A stretch of 64,000 bases of DNA from Ditylenchus dipsaci (taxonomy: Eukaryota > Nematoda > Chromadorea > Rhabditida > Anguinidae). Below, in pieces: positions 25,501 to 36,185 of this stretch. The stretch spans positions 44,603 through 108,602 of the forward strand of contig SADC01000589.1 of assembly GCA_004194705.1 (NCBI GenBank). Reading direction: 5' to 3'. Below the pieces are notes generated by a model. The model saw only the letters and a program-made list of their open reading frames with translations, made no database searches and had not been told where the DNA came from. Within the stretch, counting starts at the first letter, position 1. Each line of letters starts with the position of its first letter. The position numbers were made by a program, and so were the translations under genes.

Positions 25501-25520
25501 TCCACCCCCATGCTTGGTGA
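16534..25520 (+). CDS. Nematode nuclear hormone receptor, nine exons, one frame break
   Basis: Ligand-regulated transcription factor of the nematode NHR family, acting in the nucleus. Inferred exons are 16534-16738, 18945-19297, 19348-19489, 20315-20691, 21810-21932, 22059-22150, 22701-22914, 25202-25362 and 25419-25520; phases agree throughout, giving about 589 residues. Finger 1 is CAIC...CRACAAFFRRS, finger 2 is C-x5-C-x9-C-x2-C ending CSCRACRMDKCLKMGM. A Ser/Gln-rich hinge covers exons 2-4. The ligand-binding domain includes WALLRNFFCPFVMTER, FVISSRHYTDFRNL, TRESIHSELYYIC and CARELAANFSLANVTNAFE, with the end LHSIHPHAW. In exon 7 the frame holds only if the CCCC run near 22846 has a fifth C; then SPMRDLNMTEEEL follows. 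The exon 7 donor (GTTTTA) is weak. The start ATG is the only one upstream of finger 1. Introns 1 and 7 exceed 2 kb because of inserted repeats. Confidence 0.92.
16930..17625. repeat. Inverted repeat in receptor intron 1
   Basis: Arms near 16930-17095 and 17435-17620 are inverted and contain GGAGATGATTTTGCGGCGG, GAGCCGTTATG and TGTTTGCTTTGCAA. The divergence suggests an older insertion. No coding content. Confidence 0.65.
17715..17980. repeat. Hairpin in receptor intron 1
   Basis: Inverted arms carry AACACTTTTCCACATAAAAA (17788) and its complement TTTTTATGTGGAAAAGTGTT (17912), around a CCTTGGGGGACGAAGG centre. Related sequence (TCCTAAGTRATTTTTATRYGC) appears at 35757 and 36346. Confidence 0.65.
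18105..18895. repeat. Long hairpin with about 360-bp arms in receptor intron 1
   Basis: Arms 18105-18470 and 18530-18895 are close inverted copies. They include GGTCCAATTCAGGGGCRTAA, ATTCATGGTAATAACGATTG in complement and G/C homopolymers at the ends. The outer ends pair as GACAGACA and TGTCTGTC. It ends 50 bases before exon 2 of the receptor gene, so the transcript would carry a long double-stranded stem next to a splice acceptor. Confidence 0.8.
19490..20314. other. Receptor intron 3
   Basis: Intron between GT at 19490 and TTTCAG ending 20314. It holds two B-box-like GGTTCGAATCC/GAGTTCAATCCC motifs (19590 and 20158), probably tRNA-like SINE scraps. No other structure is seen. Confidence 0.6.
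21253..21378. mobile_element. hAT-like MITE with TAGGGTTG ends
   Basis: 126-bp palindrome with ends TAGGGTTGGGT and ACCCAACCCTA and GTAATTACCCGG-type monomers inside. It is flanked by GAGGTGCG at 21245-21252 and 21379-21386, an exact 8-bp duplication. It lies in receptor intron 4. Confidence 0.88.
21386..21720. repeat. GGTGCGGTATCGGTGCC array pair
   Basis: GGTGCGGCATCGGCACCGGG-type units occur at 21240-21460 and again at 21625-21710, around a non-repetitive centre. This is a foldback-like structure in receptor intron 4 that hosts the nested MITE 21253-21378. Target duplications were not identified. Confidence 0.55.
24180..24290 (+). repeat. tRNA-like fragment in receptor intron 7
   Basis: GGTATCTCAGTAGTATAGC (A-box-like) is followed by TCAGGTTTGATTACC (B-box-like) about 45 bases on. 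No stable cloverleaf is apparent. Treated as a SINE remnant. Confidence 0.45.
24405..24995. repeat. Palindromic tRNA-like element, copy B
   Basis: Left half has GGTTTCGATCCC, right half has GGGATCGAACCTGTGCAC and GCACTGAGCCACCGAGGCCA (complement of an A-box-like TGGCTCAGTGC). The ends AAAAAGTGG and CCACTTTTTC are inverted. A pogo-like MITE (24674-24841) is inserted. It lies inside receptor intron 7. Confidence 0.68.
24674..24841. mobile_element. Tc1/mariner-superfamily MITE (pogo-like)
   Basis: 168 bp with ends CAGTCGAACTCCGATATAAG and CTTATATCGGAGTTCGACTG, flanked by TA on both sides. The arms repeat GATATAAGGCCACC. TA flanks and CAGT start fit the Tc1/mariner superfamily; pogo affinity is inferred from the CAGTCGAACT end. 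Confidence 0.85.
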
Positions 25521-25765
25521 TTTAAAAAAAAATGAGAGTTTTACATGTTAGTTAACTGTGCTGATTAACTGTGAATATAAATGTCCACCTCAGCTACTTT
25601 TTCACTAATATTGCCACATATATCATATTTATTCAAATAAAGACACACATTTCTATATGTCAATCTCTTTAGTGGCTGTCCGAATTGAGTGGGTCGGTTC
25701 AACAACAAGGCAAAGTAACTCAATCCTTGCCTCATTCTACAACTTTCAGAGAACACAAAGATGTA

Positions 25766-26361
25766 CAGGGTGTTTCAAGAAATTGTGCCTTTTTGAAATG
25801 GTCATTTTTTTGGCAAAATTAGTGGCTTAACCCCTACCATTCGATTATACGCTGGTGCCAGCAGTTAATTTAGCTCGGGGGACCAAGGCATTTTTTTAAT
25901 TTAAAAATTGTTTACATGTAAAATATTTAAAAGTGTAAATAAACAGTTTCAAAGACTTGAAAATAATTTTCATGCATACAAAGTTGGGTAAAAAAATTTA
26001 AAACATTTTCTTGGTTCCCCTCCGCTAAATCGACTGCTGCTGGCAGTGTATGATAGAGTGTTGGGGGTGGGGTATAACTGCTCTGTTCAAGGTTTTACAG
26101 GTCGATTTTTCTTGCCCAAAATATTTTTTTGGTGAATGTTGTGTGAAAAACACATATTTTCGGTCGGTCTCCCTGCGGTTTGGGCCTTAGTCTATTTAGA
26201 GGTTATCCACAGACCAGGACCCGGAAACAGCAAAAATCGTTTTTTCTCAACATTATATACCAAACCAATATTGTCGGCGAGAAAAATCGATCTGTGAAAA
26301 AAAATTTCGAAAAACGACCCAGAAAAAAATTGCGACTATTAGAATTTCTTGAAACACCCTG
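25766..26361. mobile_element. Non-autonomous mariner-type element
   Basis: Ends are CAGGGTGTTTCAAGAAATT and AATTTCTTGAAACACCCTG with TA at both flanks (25764-25765, 26362-26363). The CAGGGTGTTTC end is typical of mariner-like elements. Inside there is no recognisable transposase. Confidence 0.8.
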
Positions 26362-26544
26362 TACTACAGAGCCCCAGGGGCATTGGAATCGAACCTGAGT
26401 AACACTCAATTCTTTGATGCAGTGTTGCTAATGCATTTCCAAGCCTTTGTTTGCCGAAAAAAAAGTTACATGAATAGTTTTATAGATACACATACGCGGT
26501 TACTAAACTTAGAATTTTGGCAAGTACTAGTCAGTTAGCCTTGG

Positions 26545-27145
26545 TTTCTTGAAGGGGAAGCCATTTAGATTAGCAAAAGTGGCCTCCATGGCGCAGTCTC
26601 TAAGCCTTTGTGTTTTTTGGCCCAAGATGGTGTTGCAGGTTCGATCCCACGTAGTGACATGCTATTTATTTGGCTTGTTTGACCAGTTCTAGGTGTACCG
26701 TATTTACTCTAATAGTAACCCCCTCTAATTGTTACCCCTCCCCCTCAAATTTGAGGGTCTGTATTTCGAAGCAAAGTCAATATTTTGAAAAGCTGTTTAT
26801 TGCAATTTCTTATCTGCCACGAGCTCTACCGGTTCTGCTTTTTAGATTTCGCATCTTCACCCAAAAATTTCGACATGGACCTCGAATTTTTCGATTTTCG
26901 GTAGGTTTAAAATTAGTGACCCGGGGCTACTATTAGAGTAAATACGGTAATTAGACTTTTTTGACGCCAGATTCGGAATCAGCGACCTAAATTACACCTA
27001 GAACTGGTCAAACAAGCCAAAATAAATAGCATGTCACCAGGTGGGATCAAACCTGCAACACCATTTTGGGCCAAAAAACGCAAACGCTTATGCACTGCGC
27101 CATGGAAGCCACTTTTTCAAACCTAAATGGCTTCCCCCCTTTAAC
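26545..27145. repeat. Palindromic tRNA-like element, copy C (best preserved)
   Basis: Inverted arms start GGGGAAGCCATTTAG (26545) and end CTAAATGGCTTCCCCCC (about 27130). The left arm reads CCATGGCGCAGTCTCTAAGC (A-box-like), then GCAGGTTCGATCCCACG (B-box-like), then GCTATTTATTTGGCTTG and GACCAGTTCTAGG. The right arm repeats all of it inverted. A TA-flanked MITE (26698-26947) sits at the centre. No tRNA cloverleaf is formed, so it is tRNA-derived rather than a tRNA gene. Confidence 0.8.
26698..26947. mobile_element. TA-flanked CCGTATTTACTCTAATA MITE
   Basis: Ends CCGTATTTACTCTAATAG and its complement, with TA at both flanks. Related elements are at 44653-48035 and 49562-49806. Superfamily Tc1/mariner is inferred from the TA target only. 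Confidence 0.82.
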
Positions 27146-27239
27146 ATTGATAAAGCTATTAGTGCAGACATACCCCTCACGATACCGAACCCGAAGTTTT
27201 TGCGCACGTTAAACGCCATATGATACAGTAACTTGCGGT

Positions 27240-28066
27240 CAGTGCTGGGAACTCGTCCTCGTCTTTCGTCCACTTCTTCGTCCTCGTCCACGTCCTCGTC
27301 CGACTAGGACGACTACGTGGACGAAATTTTCGAAAAGCCAATGACGTGGGCGAAGACGAGGACGAGTAAATTTAATAGGCAAGGACGAGGACGTGGATTT
27401 TAAGGAAGGAAGAGTGAAATTAAGCTAATACTCTTTAAAGTTTGGAAAATAGCTTGTAATTTTTTTGACAAATGTACATTTATTTGTTTGTATTTATAAC
27501 TTTTGTGGCATCTAGTAAACGAAGTTTGTCTGCTTAATCAACCTTTTTATTTTAAAAGAATCAATAATTCACTATGTTTTGCTTTCATAAAAACTGCAGT
27601 CGTTTATCCGCCAACGCTTCACCTTTTATTCAGAACGACGGTTTTTTTTCAGAATTTTTTTGACTTTTTAAATTTTTTAGTTTATGAGATGCATTATTGT
27701 TTGACTAAAAATTTTGGATTGACTAAAATTTTTGAATTTTCATGTCATTTTTAATTAAAAGAAAAAATACAAGGCGTTAAAGTTTCCTAAAATCACACTA
27801 AAATAACCACATATGTATTGATAAACTAATCAATTTATTTTTAATTAGACAAATAGAAAATGTAAAAACAAATTTAAACCGAAGGACTGGAATTTTTTTT
27901 ATTAACTTAGTCGAAAAATTTTATGGACGAGAAAAGACGAGGACGTGGACGAGGACGCGACTTTAAAAAAGAGCAAAGACGAGGACGAAGACGCGGACGA
28001 CATGTTTAAAAAAGCAAAGACGAGGACGAGGACGTGGACGAGTAATTTGGGAAATTCCCAGCACTG
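27240..28066. mobile_element. hAT foldback element with CGTCCTCGTC arms
   Basis: Flanked by CTTGCGGT at 27232-27239 and 28067-28074, an exact 8-bp duplication. Ends are CAGTGCTGGGAA and TTCCCAGCACTG, matching hAT ends. The arms are tandem CGTCCTCGTCCACGTC units and the complement. The interior is AT-rich without a transposase. Confidence 0.92.
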
Positions 28067-28305
28067 CTTGCGGTTGCTTAAACCTTAAAGGACCATTGCC
28101 GTCTAGGCCACGGAAATTTGGGCTTTTTGAATTGGCGGGGGACAGCTAAATTACTGCGAAAATACTTTTTCAATTATTTTTTTATTTTCATTTTTAAGTT
28201 ATAATTAATGTTTATTGGTCGAAGCGAGTCTTCCCAACTATAAGTAAGTTGTAGTGCATTGGCTATGTTAGATCTTGTCCGATCTGGCAGTATCAAGCAA
28301 CGTTG

Positions 28306-28911
28306 ACAGACCCCCAAGTGCACCCCCCCCTAAGTGCACCCCCCTCTAGTGCACCCCCCCAAGTGCTAAGGTTTGGGTAAGTTCGTGTGATTTAGGTACT
28401 ATCTATGTAGTTTCGATACTATTTAGATGGTTTGGGTTATGTCGGTAGTTGCTGTAGCCTTTGGGCGGTTTTAGAACCATACGTGTGATAAATAACTAAA
28501 AATGACCGTGGTTTAGGAACCATGAGGTGGTTAGACCCCATCTGGATGATGTGAGCATTATTCAAATGATTCGGTAAAATCCAGGTGAGTTGGATAACAT
28601 CAAGCTGGTTTGGGTAATATAAGGTGGATGATACCCTTAAACAGTCATTTACTTCGATACCACAAGGCGAAAATTCAAATTTTGGCGAAAAAAGTTTAAA
28701 AAAATTACTTTCCATTCAAGACAAAGACATAAAAACAATAAAAAAATAGGTATGAAAAATGACCCAAGTGCACCCCCTCCTAAGTGCACCCCCTAAATGC
28801 ACCCCCCTTCGGAGGGGGGTGCACTTAGGGGGGGGGGGGGGTGCACTTGGGGGGGGGGGGGTGCACTAGAGGGGGTGCACTTAGGGGGGGGGGTGCACTT
28901 GGGGTTTTACG
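28306..28911. mobile_element. Foldback element with AAGTGCACCCCCC arms
   Basis: Flanked by AGCAACGTTG at 28296-28305 and 28912-28921, a 10-bp duplication. The arms repeat CCAAGTGCACCCCCCCTAAG and the complement. The interior contains degenerate units like GATGGTTTGGGTAA. Duplication length suggests a MULE-like origin. It is nested inside an older inverted repeat whose ends are GGCGGGGGACAGCTAAATT (28135) and its complement (28997-29018). Confidence 0.85.
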
Positions 28912-29017
28912 AGCAACGTTGGGCTCGACTAGTAGATTGTTCAAACTTTTGGAAAATTTTAATTTGCAAACAAAAAAATTCAAAAATATTTTCGCAGTAA
29001 TTTAGCTGTCCCCCGCC

Positions 29018-29190
29018 CAGTGTTTTCATAAACGAACACGAAATCAATGCGAAATGAAATCAAAGCGAAATTTCGAAATGAAATGAAAACGAAAACGGAA
29101 TGGGGTCTCAAATGAAACGAAAACGAAATTTCGTTTTCGTTTTCATTTCGCATTGGATTTCGTTTTCGTTTTCCTTTCGTATTGAATTTC
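29018..29190. repeat. GAAAACGAAATGAAA hairpin array
   Basis: Starts CAGTGTTTTCATAAACG, then GAAATGAAAACGAAAACG units that switch to their complement (TTTCGTTTTCGTTTTC) near 29125. Structure and CAGTGTTTTC start are hAT-like; a duplication was not located. Confidence 0.6.
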
Positions 29191-29463
29191 ATTTTCGGTT
29201 TCGCTTTATATTAGGGTTTCTTTCTATAACTTCTGGTATTTTTGCAGGCGATATAATTTCATAACTTAAAACTCATAATTGGTTCGCTGGATAACTATTA
29301 AGCTCTCAATCTCTATATAGTATTCGGGTCTGATGTGTGTCTCTATTTTGAGTAGCCTGGCTGTGCCGGTTATAACCTGTTCCTGAGAAAAATGTTATCA
29401 GGCAATTTGTACTTATTTGAAAGCTCTTTTAACGACTGAGGACCTTTGACTTTCAGATTAAGA

Positions 29464-31303
29464 AATTGCTGTGAAAATTTTTGAGATTTTGCTATTTAAG
29501 TTGAATATTGGTGTTTTTTGTGGAAGTCTCATGAGTGGTACCGTCGTGACCGCTATAACTTTATTGAGGAGTGTAGCCAGAAGAGAGGTGCAGAGAGGTG
29601 CGGCTAAATCTATTTCTGATTCGCCTAGCATGTTTGCTGTGTTTGGATCTAAAATTCGAAAAATTAAGGTACCAGGTAGAATATCTTTAAAAGCACATAC
29701 AATGTTGCTCCCGTTATCTGTCACGACTAGGGTTGTCGAGCGCTTGAAATTTTCGAGTCGAGCGCTTGATTCGATATTCGAAATTCGAAATTTTCGAGTC
29801 GAGCGCTCGATTCGATATTCGAAATTCGAAATTTTCAAGTCGAGCGCTCGATTCGATATTCGAAATTCGAAATTTTCGAGTCGAGCGCTCGATTCGACAT
29901 TCGAAATTTTCGAGCGCTCGATTCGAAATTCGAAAATTTTCAAGCGCTCGATTCGAAATCGAAAATTTTCAGCGGCTTCGCGCTTCATTAATGGATTTTT
30001 TAGAAATAAATTAATCGAAACCATGGTTAATCGACCACACACGACCGCTTTACCACACCAGACGAATAAGCGGCCGAAAAAACTACCATTCTTTGTCCAT
30101 AGTTGTGCTTGATCAAACGGCGCAGATCGGGGACTCTGAGATCGCAAAAAGCACCGCTCTGGCTTTCTTCGCCTCAGAAGGTCCCAATTTTTGTTCGCTA
30201 ACTTTTCCTTGGGCCTTGCCGATTTCAGGTGACCCGAAAGATGAGTTGTTGATCTGATCTTTGCAGTCTAAGCTCTTCCCACAAGTGAAAATAGTCTTTT
30301 CACCGACTTTCTTAAACGATTTCCAAACTTCGATTCCAAACGATTCCAAACATTTTTCTAAAACAAGAAAAATTCACCATTACATTCTTTTTTGTGTGCT
30401 GCAAGTTCCAAACTATAACTCGAAAATAAGCGCTCAAAATTCGAAAGCATAATTCGAAATTTTTTTTCGAGCGCTCGAAATTCGAAATTTCCGCTCGAAA
30501 TTCGAAATTTTTCGAACTTTCGAGCGAAAAGTTCGAAATCGAGCGCTCGATTCGACAACCCTAGTCACGACTTTAAACACCTGTTGCATGTCTATTTCAT
30601 ATTTCGACAAGATGTCTTCTGTCACATTTCGGATGAGATGAGCGGTATGTGCAGTTTACAGTTCACTTAAACCAAGAAAGTCACGGCGGAGAGTGCCATC
30701 AGTGTCGCAATAATGAATTGTTATGCCTGTTGAAGAATCAATATGGGAGGCCATCAATAAATAAAAGAATCCTAATCATACCCAAATAAGAATGTCTCAT
30801 CTCAGGATCCGTCCAGATGTCACAAGTTATGGATGCGCGATAAGGCAGTTTACATAAGCGGCATTTGACACCTTCTTTCACAAGTTCAACACGATTGACT
30901 AACAGTTCCTTCATGCATGAGAAACTGTTTGGCATCTAAAACAGCCAAGGTAGTTCACAAGAAAATGAGAAAACTAAAACCTGTATATTCGAGTTCAAAA
31001 CATGAAGCAGTTTCTTCATTAGAGGATGCAACATGAGGTTGATTGATAATGCTGGGATCGAAAGCACATCAGAAAGCGCACTTTGAGCTTGATGGATTCT
31101 GGAAAGATACAGTGACAAATGCAAGCATTTAAGCATCTTTGAAACTCACAAGTACCTTGTGTTGAGTTGTTTCTTGGTAAACTTAGATCCAACCTTCTGA
31201 GAAGGCTGTTCTTGATCGGGATGTGCCATTCTCCAGTGCCTTTTAAGATTTGGAGCAGTAGTGGAAGACTTGTATACCTAAAAAGTTCAGTAATTATCAC
31301 CAC
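29464..31303 (-). pseudogene. hAT transposase, interrupted by a hAT foldback element
   Basis: Reading 31303 down to 29464: LLQILKGTGEWHIPIKN (BED-finger-linker region), ITCDIWTDPEMRHSYLG (a hAT hallmark before the catalytic core), DILSKYEIDMQQVFKVVTDN joined across the insertion to GSNIVCAFKDI (DN motif of hAT transposases). A second copy of VVT(D)N-type sequence borders the insertion because of the 8-bp target duplication. Spaced exon-like blocks and stop codons between them indicate a decayed gene. It is the only hAT coding trace in the window. The ends of the parent element were not found. Confidence 0.8.
29728..30563. mobile_element. hAT foldback element, TTCGAAATTCGAA arms, TAGGGTTG ends
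   Basis: Flanked by GTCACGAC at 29720-29727 and 30564-30571, an exact 8-bp duplication. Ends are TAGGGTTGTCGAGCG and CGACAACCCTA. The arms repeat GAGTCGAGCGCTCGATTCG and ATATTCGAAATTCGAAATTT and are themselves palindromic. It is inserted in the conserved DN-motif exon of the hAT transposase remnant. Confidence 0.93.
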
Positions 31304-31398
31304 AAAAGACGCAACAGTGATAACAGTGCGCCACGGAGGCCATTCATTTCTGCTACCGCCAAGGAGAGAGCCCTGTAATAGCTTTCACCCTCCCTTAA

Positions 31399-31632
31399 AA
31401 GGGCCATTGCCGCCTCCGACAACGGTTGTCCCTTGCCAGTTCAAATTTTTTTCTTTATCGCTGGATTTACGTACGTATTTTTCCACTTGGTTTTTAACAA
31501 AACTATACCTAAAATTAAATTCTAGACCTTGTTCTGTTAGAAACCTACTTGAAAAATTCGTACAGAAGTTGAATGATTAGGCAAAAAAATTGAATTGGTG
31601 GGGGACAATTCAAAACAGGTGGCAATGGCCCT
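31399..31632. mobile_element. TTAA-flanked MITE, family 1 copy 1
   Basis: Flanked by TTAA at 31395-31398 and 31633-31636. Ends are AAGGGCCATTGCCGCC and the complement GGCAATGGCCCT. The body CTTTATCGCTGGATTTACGT and ATTAAATTCTAGACCTTGTT is shared with 44867-45099. TTAA targeting suggests mobilisation by a piggyBac-type transposase, though the ends differ from the local piggyBac element. Confidence 0.83.
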
Positions 31633-31636
31633 TTAA

Positions 31637-34499
31637 CAAAAAAAAATTCTGAAAAAAGAATTAGCGTGGGGGACCAAGGCAAACTGACTGTGGGGAGGTG
31701 TTCGGATGGCGATGTATATTGGGATTTAACCAAGAGTTTTCCAGTAGAATTTCCTGCCCACGTTGTTAACTGTATTCACTCTATTAATCTGCTTTTTATA
31801 TAATTTACAATTCTGACCATCCCATTCTTCTATTATTCCATCTAACGCAACAGCACCCTACCTCTGAATTTTTAATAAATTCCCGTATTACTTGGCTTTT
31901 TTTCAATTTTTTTATTCAACCTCAAGCAGCAAGACAATGACACTACATTTTCCAGCAGGAAACTAACAAAAAAAATTTGTTTTCCAGCTTGCAATGAGCC
32001 AATTACTTAGATGGAAGAGACAAATTTAAATTTTGCTCATTTTTTTTTCTAAATTAGGCCATTATTCTTTTTTTGGTCATAACACAAGAGGTTTTTTGCC
32101 CTCTGGCTAATAAACTATATTTAAGCGACCAAGCGGAGCATCCCCCCCCCTCATTTGTGGAGCTATACATTTCCTCATTATAATTTCACAAAGCTCGCCA
32201 CCTTTTCATACCACATCACTTTTTACTTAGGCTTGCAAAAGGGGGTTGGATTGAGTGATTCGTGTATTTTAAGTGACCACAAGATAAAATCTTATCTTGG
32301 GTTGAGCCGAAACACTCTGTTTTGGCTTGAGGCTATGTGTTGCTAACCAGGGTTTGGCTTTTGGTTAGAAAGGTTAAATTTTAGAATGTGTCGAGCTTTT
32401 AGTTTTGTAGCACTTGTTTTTTATTGCTAAAAGGTAACACTGAAAAAGTTTTTGGGTAGGCTACACCCAAACCCCACTTCACCGTACACGTCTACCGAAA
32501 CAATAAAAAATTGCTTTAGTTTAGAAATATCTATTTTTTCTAAAAGATTTTGTGCGAAAAACGCTCTCCAGATTTTTTCTCACATTTTGGAAATAAGAAC
32601 TTTCATGGAAAAAATTGGTAAGTTGGAAGATCGATTCAATGAAAACCGTGTTCCGGTGGAATTTCGGGGGATTTCGAAATCTACCAAAAATGATTCTAAA
32701 TAAATTGATTTTCTAACTTTTTCATTTTCCTCAGCAAAGTTCTTATTACCAAAACACGACATATGCAAAATTTTAAAAATCGGCCCGTACACATGCCTGC
32801 TCCCCCAGCAGATAATAGATACCAGATAATAGGGGGTGTATTAAAAAAATTCAAATTTTGAACATTCCCAGAAAATGCCTCTGAATCTGCTCATATGTGC
32901 TCGAGCATTTGCTCGTTAGCCAATCCCAACAGTAGCACAAATCAAAAAATTCGAAAACACATCTTTACCACTATCAAACTATTCAAAATTTCCTTCTACC
33001 CACAAAAACTTCCATTTTTTTTCTAACCCACATTTTTTCTTACATACATCTAAAATTGAATTTGGAGCTTTTTTCTCGTTCCAAAGTCCAGTGGCCAGTT
33101 TTCACTTTGCTCCTCTAAAACAATTTGGTGTCTTCCAAAGCAAGCCACCCATATTCTTCACACTTACACAACTTGTTCTTTTTCTCAACTTTTTTTTACA
33201 AGGGAGGCAAGTCTCTAGTGGATTGCACGAGGACCTCAATAAATCTGGCCAGGTTTAGGAGGTACCCACGCACTACTCCATACTCCATTGTTTCTGGGTT
33301 TATGATGGGTTTTTGTTTGAGTAGTTTGTTGCTTGTTTGTTAACGTAATCCACTTTTTGCTGATGTGTGATGCCCTTTCAGGCTGGATGTCCATTTAATA
33401 GGTTTGTTGCATTTGCATCATCATTAGCCAGCATATTATTGCGTATATGCTACTGTTATAAAGAATGTTTTTGTTTTTTGGAATTTTCTGGTTTGAAAAC
33501 GATATTTTTTGCTGAGGTTGGTATTTTGAGAATGTTTTGGAGCTATTATCCAGGCGGTGAGGCTAGCCGGGATATAGCCCCCCCCCTCCCGTCAGGATTT
33601 GTAGCCCATTTAGCCCTCCCCCTTCGTCAGAAAATTGCTTTCTTATAACTGCCTAAATTTTTTCTATGGCGTTTCTACCATGTTTTGAGCGTTTTCTCCA
33701 AAAATAATTTTTTTCGCGAAAATTCTGCCTTGCGGGACCAAGGTAGGCCAAAATTGTTTGGAGCCTAAAATGTGACCTTGGTCCCGCAAAAAAATAAATT
33801 TTTGGCAAAGATGCTCAAAAGATGCTATAAACGTCGTAGAAAAAATGTTAGGCTGTTATGAGAAAAAATTTCACTAATGTTAAAAGGGCTTGGTCTAAAA
33901 CCACGGGTCCCCATGGTTTTAGCTAAATCTGTGACAAAAATTAGGAAATCTGTGACAAAAAAATTAATCTGTGACAAAATAAAAAGTTTTGCACAGGGAT
34001 AAATGCAGTTGCAGCAGGTCATTTGCAGATTTTTCTGGCATCAAGGCTGCAAAAATAAAACAAAAAAGTATTTTTTGCATAGGTAAGTGCAATACCACTG
34101 CATATTTGCACTTTTATTATTTCTGTGACTGCTTCTGCATAAAAAGCTCCAGACTATCTCTCTTTTTCCAGCTTTATCTTTAGTCTTGTAGACCCTGGAG
34201 ACATATCTGAAAATTTACAAAGCCAGTATGTACTAAAAAAAAATTTTTTAATTTTTTATTTTCAGTCCGGATTTTCCATAATTATGTTAAACAAAATTGC
34301 AAAATTGCTGAAATTTTCGCTACTATGTATATTATTAATTGGTATTGCTTGTTAAATTTAGACTAAGAGTTTTGAAGGCAGCAAATAATTGGATCGAATT
34401 AGAATATTCAGACAAATTTATATATTTTCCCGACGAATTTTGAAACCTTTTGTTCTCACAAGGGAACCGATCAAACTGTACGATTCAATTTGCCATCTT
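31637..34499. other. Gene-free, AT-rich stretch with one hairpin
   Basis: No conserved protein is visible on either strand. A hairpin at 33640-33875 has arms containing CCTTGCGGGACCAAGG and its complement CCTTGGTCCCGCA. AATCTGTGACAAAAA repeats three times near 33925-33980. TA-rich flanks and C-runs (32140, 33580) are seen. Otherwise nothing recognisable. Confidence 0.5.
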
Positions 34500-34930
34500 G
34501 TAGAGCATAGTCGATCTGCTATGTAGAATTTTAATATTTTTCGCTAACAGACAGAAAAAGTCGAGTCAGTAGACTCGATAAACACCTAGCCGCCAATAGC
34601 CTTGGTCCCCCTGCATTTTTTAAAAATACATTTGTTTTTAATTTACCTTTGATATAGTGACACCCACATAACTTTGATCCTTAGCCGGGTCTAACACTAT
34701 TTCGATATTATACGTGGAAAAAAAGTGTCGGACCTAGCTAGATCGAATTTTTAGGGTGTCTACTGTATAAAGACTTGACTATGGAAAATGTGTTTTTGAA
34801 AATCCACAGGGGACCAAGGCATTTTTGGTCTATTTTGACATGTTTATCGAGTCTTCGGATTTAATTTTTTCTGTCTGTTAGCAAAAAAAATATTGAAATT
34901 CTATGTGGTAAATCGAAAGTTTGATAAGTT
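34500..34930. repeat. Hairpin with AACAGACAGAAAAA stem
   Basis: CTAACAGACAGAAAAAGTCG near 34544 and TTTTTTCTGTCTGTTAGC near 34866 pair, as do AGAATTTTAATATTTTTCGC and the complementary copy outside them. GTCCCCCTGCATTTTT and CAGGGGACCAAGGCATTT face each other inside. Non-coding inverted-repeat element; no duplication found. Confidence 0.65.
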
Positions 34931-34933
34931 ATA

Positions 34934-35200
34934 CAGGGTCTCTCAAAAGTATTGGGTATTTTTTAAAATTTACGCAGCAGTTGTCTAAATCTCGCATTTT
35001 TTTTAAATTTTCTTGCTCTGCCTTTTAAATCGTTTTCTTCTGAACTGAAGTGGGATGAAAAAATAAAAAATCAATTTTCTGTGTTTTCTAAATAATACTT
35101 TTGTGGACATTTCCGAAAAACCCGAGAATCGATCGGGCAAGGGGATACCTACACAAAATTTTCGAAAAATACCCAATACTATCCTACACTACATTACTCA
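34934..35200. repeat. Possible mariner-type MITE
   Basis: TACAGGGTCTCTCAAAAG and AGTATTGGGTATTTTT at the left are answered by AAAAATACCCAATACT near 35165 at the right. The outer right end is poorly matched. Start sequence resembles mariner ends. Confidence 0.5.
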
Positions 35201-35510
35201 CTATACTACTATAAAAGTAAATCTAAGGAAAATGGTTGTTCAGTCACGTAAATAACAGCTTTTCTTGAAAATTTTAATATCAAAAATTAGCATCTAATGC
35301 ATTTTCTGGCAGGAGTACACTATTTGGGGTAGCCCAAAAGTGCGTTTTTCAAGGTCTAAATATTTTCGAAAAAAAAAATTCGACTGCCTTGGTCCCCCTG
35401 TGGTTTTTGGTCTATTTTTGCCTTGGCCCCCCCCCTATGGTTTTTTGGTCTTTTTTTTTTGTATTTTACCCCGTTTTGGTCACTGGAGCTTTGCAAAACG
35501 AGCTTCATTA

Positions 35511-35690
35511 TGAATTTTTGATCATGAGTCTTTCTCGGAATCATGTCTATGGTAAATGAGTGCGCACATCTCTAACTTTCAAGCCCCCAGCGCCCCCGAA
35601 GGGGGCTGGGGGCTTGAAGGCTTGGAGTTGAGATGCGCACGCGCACATACCTTAGACACAAATCACTCGAAAGAGACTTTGGATGCATTA
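35511..35690. repeat. GCGCATCTCTAAC palindromic repeat family, copy 2
   Basis: GATCATGAGTCTTTCTCGG, GCGCACATCTCTAAC, CAAGCCCCCAGCGCCCCCGA with its complementary half, GTTGAGATGCGCACGCG and ACACAAATCACTCGAAAG occur in the same order as at 4783. Confidence 0.75.
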
Positions 35691-35984
35691 AAAATGGGCA
35701 CTTGTGCACTTGGGCGGGCCCCTTTTTTGGTTAACTGTAAATATGGTTTTAACGTCTCCTAAGTGATTTTTATACGCCAGAAACGATAAAAAAGTTGTTT
35801 CCTAACAATTTCCGCACTAAGAAGTAAAGTTTTTAGAAAAAGTTAGTTACCAAAGATTGACCAACTGCCTTGGTCCCACAAGGTAATTAAATCAAAAAGG
35901 GTACCTATACATCTTAAAAAAACCAAAAAAGATGGAATTTGAACATAGTTTTGTTAGCTGGGGTCTACCGCATAAAGAAACTCT

Positions 35985-36185
35985 GGTATGCATATTGTTT
36001 TTATGCATCCAGAGTTACTCCGAGTGATTGGTGTCTAAAGTACGTGGGTGTGCGCATCTAAACCCAAGCAACCAAGCTCCCTGCGCCCCCGAAGGGCGCA
36101 GGGGCTTTGTTGGTTAGAGATGCGCGCACTCTTTTACCTTAGACATGATTCCGAGAGAGACTCTTGATCATACATGCATTAAAGA
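35985..36185. repeat. GCGCATCTCTAAC palindromic repeat family, copy 3 (inverted)
   Basis: Inverted relative to copy 2. CTCCGAGTGATTGGTGTCT is followed by GTGTGCGCATCTAAACCC, the C/G-rich core and AGAGATGCGCGCACTC. With copy 2 it forms opposite sides of the larger palindrome. Confidence 0.72.

Noticed and set aside
26577..26670. Possible tRNA gene with A and B boxes
   Set aside because: Acceptor and anticodon arms do not pair, the sequence recurs as diverged palindromes, and box spacing varies. Kept as a tRNA-derived repeat.
28797..29000. Gly-rich open frame
   Set aside because: It translates GTGCACTTGGGGGGG tandem units of a foldback arm. No family resemblance.
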